Of a DNA stretch of 64,000 nt, positions 7,955 through 15,685 are shown piece by piece. How positions within the stretch are numbered: position 1 is the stretch's first letter; every line of letters starts with the position of its first letter. Below the pieces are notes generated by a model. That model made no database searches and was not told where the DNA came from. It worked only from the letters and a program-made list of their open reading frames with translations. The translations under genes were made by a program, and so were the position numbers. Source of the DNA: 2-02-FULL-66-22 sp964576535 (GTDB lineage: Bacteria; Methylomirabilota; Methylomirabilia; Methylomirabilales; 2-02-FULL-66-22); NCBI GenBank assembly GCA_964576535.1, contig CAZNWB010000002.1:1-64000 (forward strand). The letters are read 5' to 3'.

Positions 7955-8496
7955 CAGAGACTCTCATCATCGACCCAGCGGTAAGCGAGCAGCAGCGCCT
8001 TCGGTGGCATGTCCTCTGGACTCGGAGCAACTTCGAGCAGCTCGTGCACGACCAACTGGTCGCCAAGGGCTTCGAAGTTTTCCTCCCCATGATCGACGCG
8101 TGGTCGAGACGGGGTGGAGACCGGCTCCTCACGCGTGTCCCGCTGTTCCGAGGCTATCTCTTCGTTCATGACGCGATGGACAAGGGCAGCTATCTCGAGG
8201 CCTGTAAGGCGCGGGGGCTAGTGCGCGTGCTGGGGGAGCGGTGGGATCGACTCGACGTCGTCCCGGACAGGGAGATCGAGGCGATCCAGCGAGTCCTTCA
8301 AACTCGTCTCCCGATCTTTCCCTTCCCCTATCTCCGGGAAGGGCAACGGGTGCGCATCACCAGCGGGCCCATGGTTGATGTGGAGGGTATCCTCGTCCGG
8401 AGCAATCCGAACAAAGGCTTAGTGGTGATTTCCATCAACCTCCTTCGGCGAAGTATCGCGGTCCAGGTGGACTGCACCCTCGTCGAGGCCGCCTAG
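7951..8496 (+). CDS. NusG/RfaH-like transcription antiterminator
   Basis: 181 residues with a TTG start at 7951, the only start compatible with the NGN domain. Residues about 18-125 form the NusG N-terminal domain (RWHVLWTRSNFEQLV, KGFEVFLPM, PLFRGYLFV) and the C-terminal part carries a KOW motif (EGQRVRITSGPMVDVEGILV). Specialised NusG paralogues of this size (RfaH, UpxY, LoaP, TaA) travel with RNA polymerase through long polysaccharide or antibiotic operons and suppress termination, usually after recruitment at a site in the leader. The position at the head of the glmS part of the locus fits this role. The conserved leader element overlaps its start codon, so it may be autoregulated. Confidence 0.88.
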   Translation: MPETLIIDPAVSEQQRLRWHVLWTRSNFEQLVHDQLVAKGFEVFLPMIDAWSRRGGDRLLTRVPLFRGYLFVHDAMDKGSYLEACKARGLVRVLGERWDRLDVVPDREIEAIQRVLQTRLPIFPFPYLREGQRVRITSGPMVDVEGILVRSNPNKGLVVISINLLRRSIAVQVDCTLVEAA

Positions 8497-8508
8497 GGGC
8501 GTACGACA

Positions 8509-10341
8509 ATGTGCGGGATCGTCGGCTATGTTGGCCACCGGGACGCCGTATCCTACCTCCTGCCCGGTCTTCGCCGCCTGGAGTACCGAGGTTACGATTC
8601 TGCCGGGATCGCGACGATCCACGGGAACTCTCTTGACGTCCGGAAAACGACCGGCAAGATTGCCGATCTGGAAGCGCTCCTCGCTTCCGACTGGCCCAAG
8701 GGATCCCTTGGCATCGGCCACACCCGCTGGGCCACGCATGGCCGCCCGTCGGACGCCAATGCCCATCCTCACGCGGACTGCCAGTCACACCTCGCGGTCG
8801 TCCACAACGGGATCATCGAGAACTACCGGGAGCTTCGAAAGACTTTATCCGCGCAGGGCCATCGGTTTCGCTCCCAGACCGATACGGAAGTGATTGCTCA
8901 TCTGATCGAGTCCTACCAGTCCAACGGCCTCCCCGCCGCCGTCCTCCAAGCAGCCCGGGACCTGAAAGGCAGCTACGCTATCGCCTGTATCGCCGCCAGT
9001 GAGCCGACCTCGCTCGTCGCCCTCCGCAGCGGCAGTTCCCCGCTGGTCATCGGCTTCGGGAATGCGGAGATGTTCGTCGCCTCGGACATCCCGGCGTTGT
9101 TGGGAGAGACGCGAGAAATCCTGGTCCTCGAGGCGGGTGAGCTGGCAGTGCTGAGCCCCGACGGAATGGCCCTACGCACGCTCGATGCGGTTCCTACCCG
9201 GCGGAAGTCGAGCACGATCCCGTGGGACAGCGAGGCGGCCGAGAAAGGCGGCTATCCCCATTTCATGCTCAAGGAGATTTTCGAGCAGCCCGAGGCCGTC
9301 CGGAACACGATCCGAGAACGGGTCGATCCGGAGGGCGGCGACATCCGAATTCCTGAGCTCGGGCTCAAGGATCGAGAGCTGGCCGGCCTCAACCGGCTTT
9401 GCTTCATCGCCTGCGGCACTTCGTGGCACGCCGCGCTTGTCGGAAAATACCTCGTGGAAGCTTTTGCCCGACTGCCAGTCGAGGTGGACATTGCTTCCGA
9501 GTTCCGCTATCGCCGACCGGTCCTCGACAGCCGCGTTCTCACGGTCCCGATCTCCCAGTCGGGCGAGACCGCGGACACACTCGCCGCCTTGCGCGAGGCC
9601 CGCGATCAGGGTTCCCGCACGGTCGGCATCTGCAACGTGGTGGGGAGCTCCCTGGCCCGCGAGGCGGATGGTGTCGTCTACACTCGCGCTGGCATCGAGA
9701 TCGGCGTCGCCTCCACGAAAGCCTTCACGGCCCAGCTCGTCGCCGTCACGCTCCTGGCCCTCAAGCTGGGCCTCGGTAGAGAGATCATCGATCCCGCGCT
9801 CGTCCGCCAAGTGGCCAAAGGGCTCTGGGAGCTGCCCGACCTCATGGGGATCGTGCTCCAGCGGAGCGATGCCATTCGGCAGATCGCCGAACGCTTCGTC
9901 GAGAGCGATCACTTCCTCTACCTGGGGCGAGGTCTCCACTACCCCTTGGCCCTCGAGGGGGCTCTGAAGCTCAAGGAGATATCGTACATTCACGCCGAGG
10001 GATATGCGGCCGGCGAGATGAAGCATGGGCCCATCGCCCTCATCGACCGGCGCATGCCGGTTGTCGCCATCGCCCCGAGGGGATCCACGTACGAAAAGAT
10101 GACCAGCAACATTGAAGAGGTGAAGGCACGAGACGGGGTGGTGATCGCCGTGGCGACGGAGGGCGATGATGAGATCGAAGCCGAGGCCGATCTCATGATC
10201 CCCATTCCTCCCAGTCTGGAGTGGCTCCAGCCAGCCCTAATCGCGCTTCCGCTCCAGCTCCTGGCGTATCACCTGGGGGTCCTGCGGGGGTGCGACGTAG
10301 ACCAGCCACGAAACCTCGCCAAGAGCGTGACGGTGGAGTGA
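8509..10341 (+). CDS. glmS: Glucosamine-6-phosphate synthase (glutamine-dependent)
   Basis: 610 residues, the standard GlmS length. The enzyme converts fructose-6-phosphate and glutamine to glucosamine-6-phosphate, the first step to UDP-GlcNAc. Cys2 (MCGIVGYVGHRDA) is the N-terminal nucleophile of the class II glutaminase, with LEYRGYDSAG and THGRPSDANAHPH in that domain. Two SIS domains follow (CGTSWHAAL, SQSGETADT, EVASTKAFTAQL-type segment GVASTKAFTAQ, LGRGLHYPLALEGALKLKE) and the C-terminus is the usual LAKSVTVE. It starts 12 bases after the NusG-like gene. A GlmS inside an EPS operon suggests dedicated amino-sugar supply; a housekeeping copy may exist elsewhere. Confidence 0.96.
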   Translation: MCGIVGYVGHRDAVSYLLPGLRRLEYRGYDSAGIATIHGNSLDVRKTTGKIADLEALLASDWPKGSLGIGHTRWATHGRPSDANAHPHADCQSHLAVVHNGIIENYRELRKTLSAQGHRFRSQTDTEVIAHLIESYQSNGLPAAVLQAARDLKGSYAIACIAASEPTSLVALRSGSSPLVIGFGNAEMFVASDIPALLGETREILVLEAGELAVLSPDGMALRTLDAVPTRRKSSTIPWDSEAAEKGGYPHFMLKEIFEQPEAVRNTIRERVDPEGGDIRIPELGLKDRELAGLNRLCFIACGTSWHAALVGKYLVEAFARLPVEVDIASEFRYRRPVLDSRVLTVPISQSGETADTLAALREARDQGSRTVGICNVVGSSLAREADGVVYTRAGIEIGVASTKAFTAQLVAVTLLALKLGLGREIIDPALVRQVAKGLWELPDLMGIVLQRSDAIRQIAERFVESDHFLYLGRGLHYPLALEGALKLKEISYIHAEGYAAGEMKHGPIALIDRRMPVVAIAPRGSTYEKMTSNIEEVKARDGVVIAVATEGDDEIEAEADLMIPIPPSLEWLQPALIALPLQLLAYHLGVLRGCDVDQPRNLAKSVTVE

Positions 10342-10345
10342 TGCG

Positions 10346-11746
10346 ATGGCCTTGACGCTAGCGCTCCTCGAGGGAGTTTCCCTCTTTGCCGCGGTCTGCG
10401 GGGCCATCTTCATCTGGGCGCCCCCACTCCAGATGAACTGGTTCGATGTCCTGCTCGTGCTCGCACAGGCCCTCACGATCTCTCTCTGCTGCGCCGTGTC
10501 GTTCTACTACAACGACCTCTACGACCTCCGGATTGTCCGGAGCTTTGTCGACTTTGCGTCCCGACTCCTTCAAGCGTTTGGCGTCGCATTCATCTTCCTC
10601 GCTGCCTTTTACGGGCTGCTCCCGGAGATCAAGATCTCCAATGAAGCCTTTTTGCTCAGCCTCCTCATCATCCTGCCGGTTCTTCTACCGCTGCGGGCTC
10701 TCGCCTATAGCCTCATGCGGCGGCGGCCTTTCCTGGAGCGCGTCCTGATCCTCGGAAGGAGCCCCCTGGCCCACAAGATCATCACGGAAATCGAAACCTG
10801 TCCCCACCTGCGATATACCATCCTCGGCATTGCCGACGATGCAACGGACTCCAATGGGTCGCCATTCGCCTACCCGTTGCTAGGGCCTCTCGAGCACCTC
10901 GACAAGATCGTCCACGAGCTCCAGCCAGACCGCATCATCGTCGCCTTGGCCGAGCGGCGGGCGCGACTACCCGTTCGTCAGCTTCTGGAGGCGCGACTGA
11001 ACGGAAGTTTCGTGGAGGAAGGTGTCAACGCCTACGAGCGATTCACCGGCAAGCTCGCGATCGAGTCGCTCACGCCGAGCAATTTGATCTTCTCCAGCGA
11101 CTTCAAGAAGTCGCGACTCGATTTGGCAGCGGGACGTGTCATAAGCTTCATAGCCTCCGTTGTTGGGATGGTGACGCTCGCCCCTCTGCTCGGCCTGACC
11201 GCCCTGCTCATCAAGCTGGATTCCCGCGGGCCTGTTTTCTTCGTTCAAGAGCGTGTCGGCATGAATGCGAAGCGTTTTAAATTGATCAAGTTTCGCACCA
11301 TGCATCTCGCCGACGTCCGGACGTCGGAGTGGGTATCTGACAATACCGAGCGGATCACCCGAGTTGGGAAATGGTTACGGAAGTTCCGGCTCGATGAGCT
11401 TCCCCAGTTCGTCAATGTTATCCGGGGCGATATGAATTTCGTGGGGCCTCGGCCTCACCCGGTCTCGAACTTCGAGCTCTTCGTCGAGAACATTCCCTAC
11501 TACGCGCTCCGGTCCACGGTTCGTCCGGGCATCACAGGCTGGGCTCAGGTGCGCTTCGGCTACGCAAACAACCTCGATGAAGAGACTGAAAAAATGAGGT
11601 ACGACCTGTACTACATCAAGCACCTGTCGGTGTGGTTTGATCTCCGCATCCTTTCCGACACGGTCAAAATCGTCCTCTTCGGCCGTGGGTCTCGGTCTGC
11701 GGATGCCTACCGGCCCGGGGCCACCATGGTCGTGAGCGAGAGATGA
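10346..11746 (+). CDS. Initiating sugar-phosphate transferase (WcaJ/EpsB-like)
   Basis: 466 residues, four bases after glmS. This polyprenyl-phosphate sugar-1-phosphate transferase starts the repeat unit on undecaprenyl phosphate. The N-terminal third has about four membrane helices. A nucleotide-binding-like domain follows (VLILGRSPLAHKI near residue 132). The C-terminal catalytic domain has one long membrane helix and the conserved series KLDSRGPVFFVQERVG, FKLIKFRTM, LRKFRLDELPQFVNVI and MNFVGPRP, with the Asp-Glu pair in RLDELPQ. The length and domain order match full-size WcaJ/EpsB proteins. The sugar cannot be read from sequence; UDP-GlcNAc-derived or glucose donors are both possible. 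Its end overlaps the YvcK gene (ATGA at 11743). Confidence 0.92.
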   Translation: MALTLALLEGVSLFAAVCGAIFIWAPPLQMNWFDVLLVLAQALTISLCCAVSFYYNDLYDLRIVRSFVDFASRLLQAFGVAFIFLAAFYGLLPEIKISNEAFLLSLLIILPVLLPLRALAYSLMRRRPFLERVLILGRSPLAHKIITEIETCPHLRYTILGIADDATDSNGSPFAYPLLGPLEHLDKIVHELQPDRIIVALAERRARLPVRQLLEARLNGSFVEEGVNAYERFTGKLAIESLTPSNLIFSSDFKKSRLDLAAGRVISFIASVVGMVTLAPLLGLTALLIKLDSRGPVFFVQERVGMNAKRFKLIKFRTMHLADVRTSEWVSDNTERITRVGKWLRKFRLDELPQFVNVIRGDMNFVGPRPHPVSNFELFVENIPYYALRSTVRPGITGWAQVRFGYANNLDEETEKMRYDLYYIKHLSVWFDLRILSDTVKIVLFGRGSRSADAYRPGATMVVSER

Positions 11747-12843
11747 ACGAGCCACGCTACACCCGAGAGTACGACAGCCGTCTGGGGCTCTACCGATGGC
11801 AGGTCGTCCCGGGGGAACGGCTCGAGCCCCCGGCCCGACAACTTCCGCCTCGGGCCTGTCGAGTCGTCGCGCTCGGAGGTGGAACGGGCCTTCCGACGGT
11901 TCTGCAGGGCTTGAAGGCGGCGTTCTTCCCTCCGGGGTGGAGCTGGGTGCCAGCTCGGGATCAGGATCGGCTTGTGGCCATCGTCACCGTTGCCGACGAC
12001 GGCGGCAGCTCAGGCCGGCTCCGGCACGCGTACCGAGTGCTCCCGCCAGGGGATATCAGAAATTGCCTCCTCGCTCTCGCAGATGGTGGTTCCACGATGG
12101 CGGGTATCTTCGACTTCCGCTTCAACGGCGGGCAGGATGTAGACGGCCACAGCCTGGGGAATCTCATCCTGACCGCCCTCAGCCAGTTAGAGCGAGATTT
12201 CTCGCATGCGGTCGAGCGGGGGGGCGAGATCCTCGCGATCCGCGGACGAGTGTTCCCCTCCACCCTCGAGGACGTCACCCTCAAGGCGGAATTCGACGAC
12301 GGAAGTCAGGTCGAAGGTGAATCACGGATTGCATCGGTTCGCCGGCCTATCCGGCGGGTTTGTCTCCACCCTGAGGGTGTCCGAGCCCTTCCCCAAGCGC
12401 TGGAAGCCATCGCGGCGGCACACCTCATCGTCATCGGACCCGGAAGTCTCTACACCAGTCTGATTCCCATCCTGCTCGTCACGGAACTCGCCGACGCCAT
12501 CACTGATTCGGCAGCCCGGGTCGTACTGGTCATGAACCTCATGACCGAGCCCGGAGAAACGGACGGCTACACCGGCGTCGACCACCTTCTGGCCATTCGC
12601 CGGCATGCCCCCCGGGTCCCCATTCACGACGTGCTCCTTAACACGACCCCAATCCCGGAGAAACAGATCGAGTACTACGTTGCCGAGGGCGGCCGTCCGG
12701 TCCCCCAGGACACTGAGCTTTTTCATGCGCTGGGCTGCCAACCAGTGGAGCGCGATCTCCTCTCGCCGGGCCCCAAGATCCGCCACGACCCCCACAAGCT
12801 CGCCAAGGTACTCCTGGAACTGGCCGTGGAGGCGATGAAGTGA
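11743..12843 (+). CDS. yvcK: YvcK/GlmR-family protein (CofD-like fold)
   Basis: 366 residues. Characteristic motifs: VVALGGGTGLPTVLQGLK (residues about 41-58), TVADDGGSSGRLR, PGDIRNCLLALAD, GHSLGNLIL, and IGPGSLYTSLIPILLV. YvcK proteins bind UDP-sugars; the Bacillus subtilis member, renamed GlmR, stimulates GlmS and so adjusts UDP-GlcNAc supply. It lies two genes after glmS and overlaps its neighbours on both sides (ATGA at 11743; GTGA at 12840), so it is produced together with GlmS, the initiating transferase and the UDP-HexNAc dehydrogenase. The first 40 residues (YTREYDSRLGLYRWQVVPGE) are an extra N-terminal segment. A role in tuning UDP-GlcNAc for EPS is inference. Confidence 0.9.
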   Translation: MNEPRYTREYDSRLGLYRWQVVPGERLEPPARQLPPRACRVVALGGGTGLPTVLQGLKAAFFPPGWSWVPARDQDRLVAIVTVADDGGSSGRLRHAYRVLPPGDIRNCLLALADGGSTMAGIFDFRFNGGQDVDGHSLGNLILTALSQLERDFSHAVERGGEILAIRGRVFPSTLEDVTLKAEFDDGSQVEGESRIASVRRPIRRVCLHPEGVRALPQALEAIAAAHLIVIGPGSLYTSLIPILLVTELADAITDSAARVVLVMNLMTEPGETDGYTGVDHLLAIRRHAPRVPIHDVLLNTTPIPEKQIEYYVAEGGRPVPQDTELFHALGCQPVERDLLSPGPKIRHDPHKLAKVLLELAVEAMK

Positions 12844-14150
12844 GTCATTCACATCTTGCCGAGCGCATCCAAAATCGCAGCGCCCACCTCGCCATCATCG
12901 GTCAGGGGTATGTGGGCCTCCCGCTGGCAGTCGAGTTCGCCCGAGTTGGGTTTTCGGTGATCGGCATCGACACCGACCTCGATCGGGTTGGCGCCCTCCA
13001 GGCCGGGCAATCCTGCACCCCCGATTTGGAGAGTGAGGACTTGACGGCCCTGATCCGTCAAGGGCGGTACGAAGCGACGTCCGACTTCTCGGTCCTCGAA
13101 CGAATCGATATCGTGCTCATCTGCGTGCCGACGCCGCTCCGGAAATCGAAGGACCCGGATATCTCCTTCATCATTGCTGCGGCATCGGAGGTGGCCGCCC
13201 GCTTCCACCCGGGACAGCTGGTCATCCTTGAGAGCACGACCTACCCGGAGACCACGGAGGAACTCCTCCTCCCGATGTTCCAGGGGAGGGGAGCCAAAGT
13301 GGGCGAGGACTTCTTCCTCGCCTTCTCTCCGGAGCGGATCGACCCCGGGAACCCAACCTTCAAGGTCAAGGATATCCCCAAGGTGGTGGGAGGCATCACG
13401 CCCGAGTGCACGCGCCTGGCGGCCACGCTCTACCGTGAGATCGTCCCGCGCGTCCATGAGGTCTCGAGCCCGAAGGTTGCAGAGCTGGCCAAGCTTTATG
13501 AGAACGTCTTCCGAAACGTCAACATCGCGCTCGCTAACGAGTTCGCGCTGATGTGTCGGCGCCTCGGTGTCAGCACCAAGGAAGTCATCGATGCCGCCGC
13601 CACAAAGCCCTTCGGTTTCATGGCCTTCTATCCAGGGCCCGGGATCGGGGGACACTGTATCCCGGTGGACCCCCTCTACTTGTCTTGGAAGCTCCGGCTC
13701 AACGGCTACGAGTCCCGCTTCATCGCCTTAGCGGACGAGATCAACCGATCCATGCCGTCCTATGTGGTGGAGGTGATCACCGAAGCCCTGAACCGTCGGC
13801 GCCGCTGCCTGAATGGCGCCAGGATCTTCGCACTTGGGGTCGCCTACAAGCGTGGGGTCGGAGATATCCGAGAGTCACCGGCGCTCGAGATCCTCACAAG
13901 ACTCCGGGAGAAGGGCGCAGAGGTCTCGTATGCAGATCCCCGCGTCCCCTCCATCATCCTTGACGGGCTCCCTTTGAAGGCCGTGGAGCCGACGGAGGAG
14001 ACCCTCTCGGCGGCCGATTGCGTACTCATCCTCACGGATCATCCGGAATTTGACTATCGGCGAACCGTGGAGATCGCCCCATTGGTCATCGATACACGAA
14101 ATGCGACCTGGGGGATCCCCGCGCCACAGGGGCGGGTCGTCACGCTGTAA
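12840..14150 (+). CDS. UDP-N-acetylhexosamine 6-dehydrogenase (WbpA/WecC family)
   Basis: 436 residues with a GTG start overlapping the YvcK stop. NAD-dependent nucleotide-sugar dehydrogenases oxidise C6 of a UDP-sugar twice to give the uronic acid. Features: NAD-binding IIGQGYVGLPLAVEFA (19-34), VCVPTPL, AFSPERIDPGN, Lys in KLYENVFRNVNIALANE, catalytic Cys273 in GGHCIPVDPLY, and GVAYKRGVGDIRESPAL in the C-terminal domain. The pattern fits HexNAc dehydrogenases better than UDP-glucose dehydrogenase. UDP-GlcNAc (WbpA-like) or UDP-ManNAc (WecC-like, using product of the WecB at 44258) are both possible. It closes the tightly coupled block that starts at the NusG-like gene. Confidence 0.9.
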   Translation: MSHSHLAERIQNRSAHLAIIGQGYVGLPLAVEFARVGFSVIGIDTDLDRVGALQAGQSCTPDLESEDLTALIRQGRYEATSDFSVLERIDIVLICVPTPLRKSKDPDISFIIAAASEVAARFHPGQLVILESTTYPETTEELLLPMFQGRGAKVGEDFFLAFSPERIDPGNPTFKVKDIPKVVGGITPECTRLAATLYREIVPRVHEVSSPKVAELAKLYENVFRNVNIALANEFALMCRRLGVSTKEVIDAAATKPFGFMAFYPGPGIGGHCIPVDPLYLSWKLRLNGYESRFIALADEINRSMPSYVVEVITEALNRRRRCLNGARIFALGVAYKRGVGDIRESPALEILTRLREKGAEVSYADPRVPSIILDGLPLKAVEPTEETLSAADCVLILTDHPEFDYRRTVEIAPLVIDTRNATWGIPAPQGRVVTL

Positions 14151-15085
14151 GAGAGGATACATAGGCCAAGCTCCCGCGGCCTGAGTCGGCCGTGGGACGG
14201 GCCCACCGACACGGGACACGGTCCCCAAAGCGTCGTGGCGCTTGGCTGTAATTCCAGTGGTGTGGGTTGGTTCGGCCCGGAAATAGGGGCAGAACCAAAG
14301 GGGGCGAAGCCTTGCTAATAACCGCCGTCGAAAAGCCGTCTGGTCCGAGCCGCAAACCGATCAGCAGGGTACGTCCAGGCCCTCAAGCTGGCCGACGGCC
14401 CGCGGAGCGCGTCCCCAGGCGAACAGTCGTGCTCGCCCGCCATCCGAGAACCATGATCCTGAGGCCCCTCGGGAATCCCGACCTGGTGGCGGTCTCGGAC
14501 TGGCTGGTCCAGAAGGAGAACTATCAGTGCCTTCACCACCTTCGAAGCGACACACAATACCGAAGGCCGGCGGCGCCAAGAAGGGCTGCTGCGTCGAAGG
14601 ACGGGCTATAATGATTCGAAGAGGGCCTCAACACGTAGAGGCAGGCCGGCTCCTTGCGTGGCTTACGGACGTGCTGAAGGAACCGGGAGCCGTCGACATC
14701 GACATTGCCATGGCCGGCAATCTTGACGGCCGTCCCTCTATAAGGATCATCCTGCACAACGTACCTGGCCCACTGGAAAGTTTAGGAGATTCTCTCGGCC
14801 CGACGACGGAGACTTACCAATCCCCTCCCTGTCACGAAGTACAGTTGGAGATCTTTCGCGATGCTGACCACCTTGGTGCCGACATGACGGAAGTAGGTGG
14901 GCGCCCCGCCCCACACCTCACCTCGGAGGAGGTATTGAGCGATCCGTTCGACCTGTTCGGCCAGCCGGTCGGATAGGGCCGTTCGCGCCCCTGCGCGAAC
15001 CGTCCTGCTCGCCCGCCGTCTCGATCCTCACGGGTCGGCGCTCCGCACTTCCCGGAGCCCCGATCCCCGCACAGGAGCACCGCCC
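14151..15085 (+). other. Non-coding, decayed region between dehydrogenase and acetyltransferase genes
   Basis: About 935 bases with no intact gene. It holds the second copy of the leader element (14267-14315), after which an open frame from the TTG at 14312 runs to 14611. Part of that frame (MILRPLGNPDLVAVSDWL then VQKENYQ) looks like the first residues of a GNAT acetyltransferase that then breaks off. An imperfect direct repeat of about 40 bases (near 14400-14443 and 14976-15022, core TGCTCGCCCGCC) brackets the rest. On the minus strand 14806-15030 an uninterrupted frame reads SDRLAEQVERIAQYLLRGE and YFRHVGTKVVSIAKDLQLYF without a clear start; I do not recognise it. It looks like a scar of gene exchange. 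Confidence 0.5.
14267..14315 (+). repeat. Leader element copy B (ops-like candidate)
   Basis: Second copy of the element described before the NusG-like gene: TTGGTT at 14267-14272, AACCAA at 14293-14298, then AGGGGGCGAAGCCTTGC ending at 14315. Arms and tail are identical to copy A over 6 and more than 20 bases, while the loop differs. It lies in the leader of the second gene block, about 770 bases before the acetyltransferase gene, where a NusG-paralogue recruitment site would be useful. It might alternatively be the relic of a duplicated NusG-gene start, since a TTG is kept at the same place. Confidence 0.5.
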
Positions 15086-15685
15086 ATGACCCTCGCCCTC
15101 CGACACCCTCTGCGCCACTACCTCCGGCCACAGTGGATCCGGGCCTTCACGACTAAAAAACTCCAGGTCCTCCTCGGCGAGCTCGGACTGTGGCTCGGGA
15201 TGGTGACGAGGGTCATCCCGGGCCGGACTGGCTCTCGCATCCGCGTCGCGACCCTCGGATTCAAGCGCTGCGGGCGGAACGTCACTATTTGGGAGATGGC
15301 CTGGATCAGGTTCCCGGAAAACATCTCGATCGGTGACGACGTCCGCATCCATCACATGACGTACCTCGACGGCGCCGGCGGCATAGAGATCGGCTCCAAC
15401 GTGGGAATCGCCGAAGGCACCATGGTCTACTCCCTGAATCACCGCTACCAGGACGCCGACCGCCCCTACTTCGAGCAGGGGTACGAGTTCGGGAAAGTCG
15501 TCATCGAGGACGATGTGTGGATCGGCGCCCGTTCCGTCATCCTCGCGGGCGTCCGGCTCGCCAGAGGCACCGTTGTCGCCGCCGGCGCCGTCGTGACTAA
15601 GGACACCGAGCCCTACTCGGTGGTGGCCGGCGTCCCCGCCCGTCCGATCGGCCGACGGGTCAGCCAGCAGGGCCGCCTCGCATGA
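15086..15685 (+). CDS. Hexapeptide-repeat O-acetyltransferase (WbbJ/maltose-acetyltransferase type)
   Basis: 199 residues. The centre and C-terminal part show left-handed beta-helix repeats of the [LIV]-G-x4 type (ISIGDDVRIHH, IEIGSNVGIAEGTMV, VVIEDDVWIGARSVIL, VRLARGTVVAAGAVVTKD, VVAGVPARPIG). These acetyl-CoA-dependent enzymes acetylate sugars; the catalytic His is likely in SLNHRYQ. The N-terminal 60 residues are basic and contain a short hydrophobic segment. The four-base overlap with the flippase gene (ATGA at 15682) puts it in the same transcript, so acetylation of the EPS repeat unit or of a precursor is the likely job. Confidence 0.88.
   Translation: MTLALRHPLRHYLRPQWIRAFTTKKLQVLLGELGLWLGMVTRVIPGRTGSRIRVATLGFKRCGRNVTIWEMAWIRFPENISIGDDVRIHHMTYLDGAGGIEIGSNVGIAEGTMVYSLNHRYQDADRPYFEQGYEFGKVVIEDDVWIGARSVILAGVRLARGTVVAAGAVVTKDTEPYSVVAGVPARPIGRRVSQQGRLA

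Noticed and set aside
9172..10026. 284-codon minus-strand frame across glmS
   Set aside because: Antisense shadow of a canonical GlmS, with no domain of its own.
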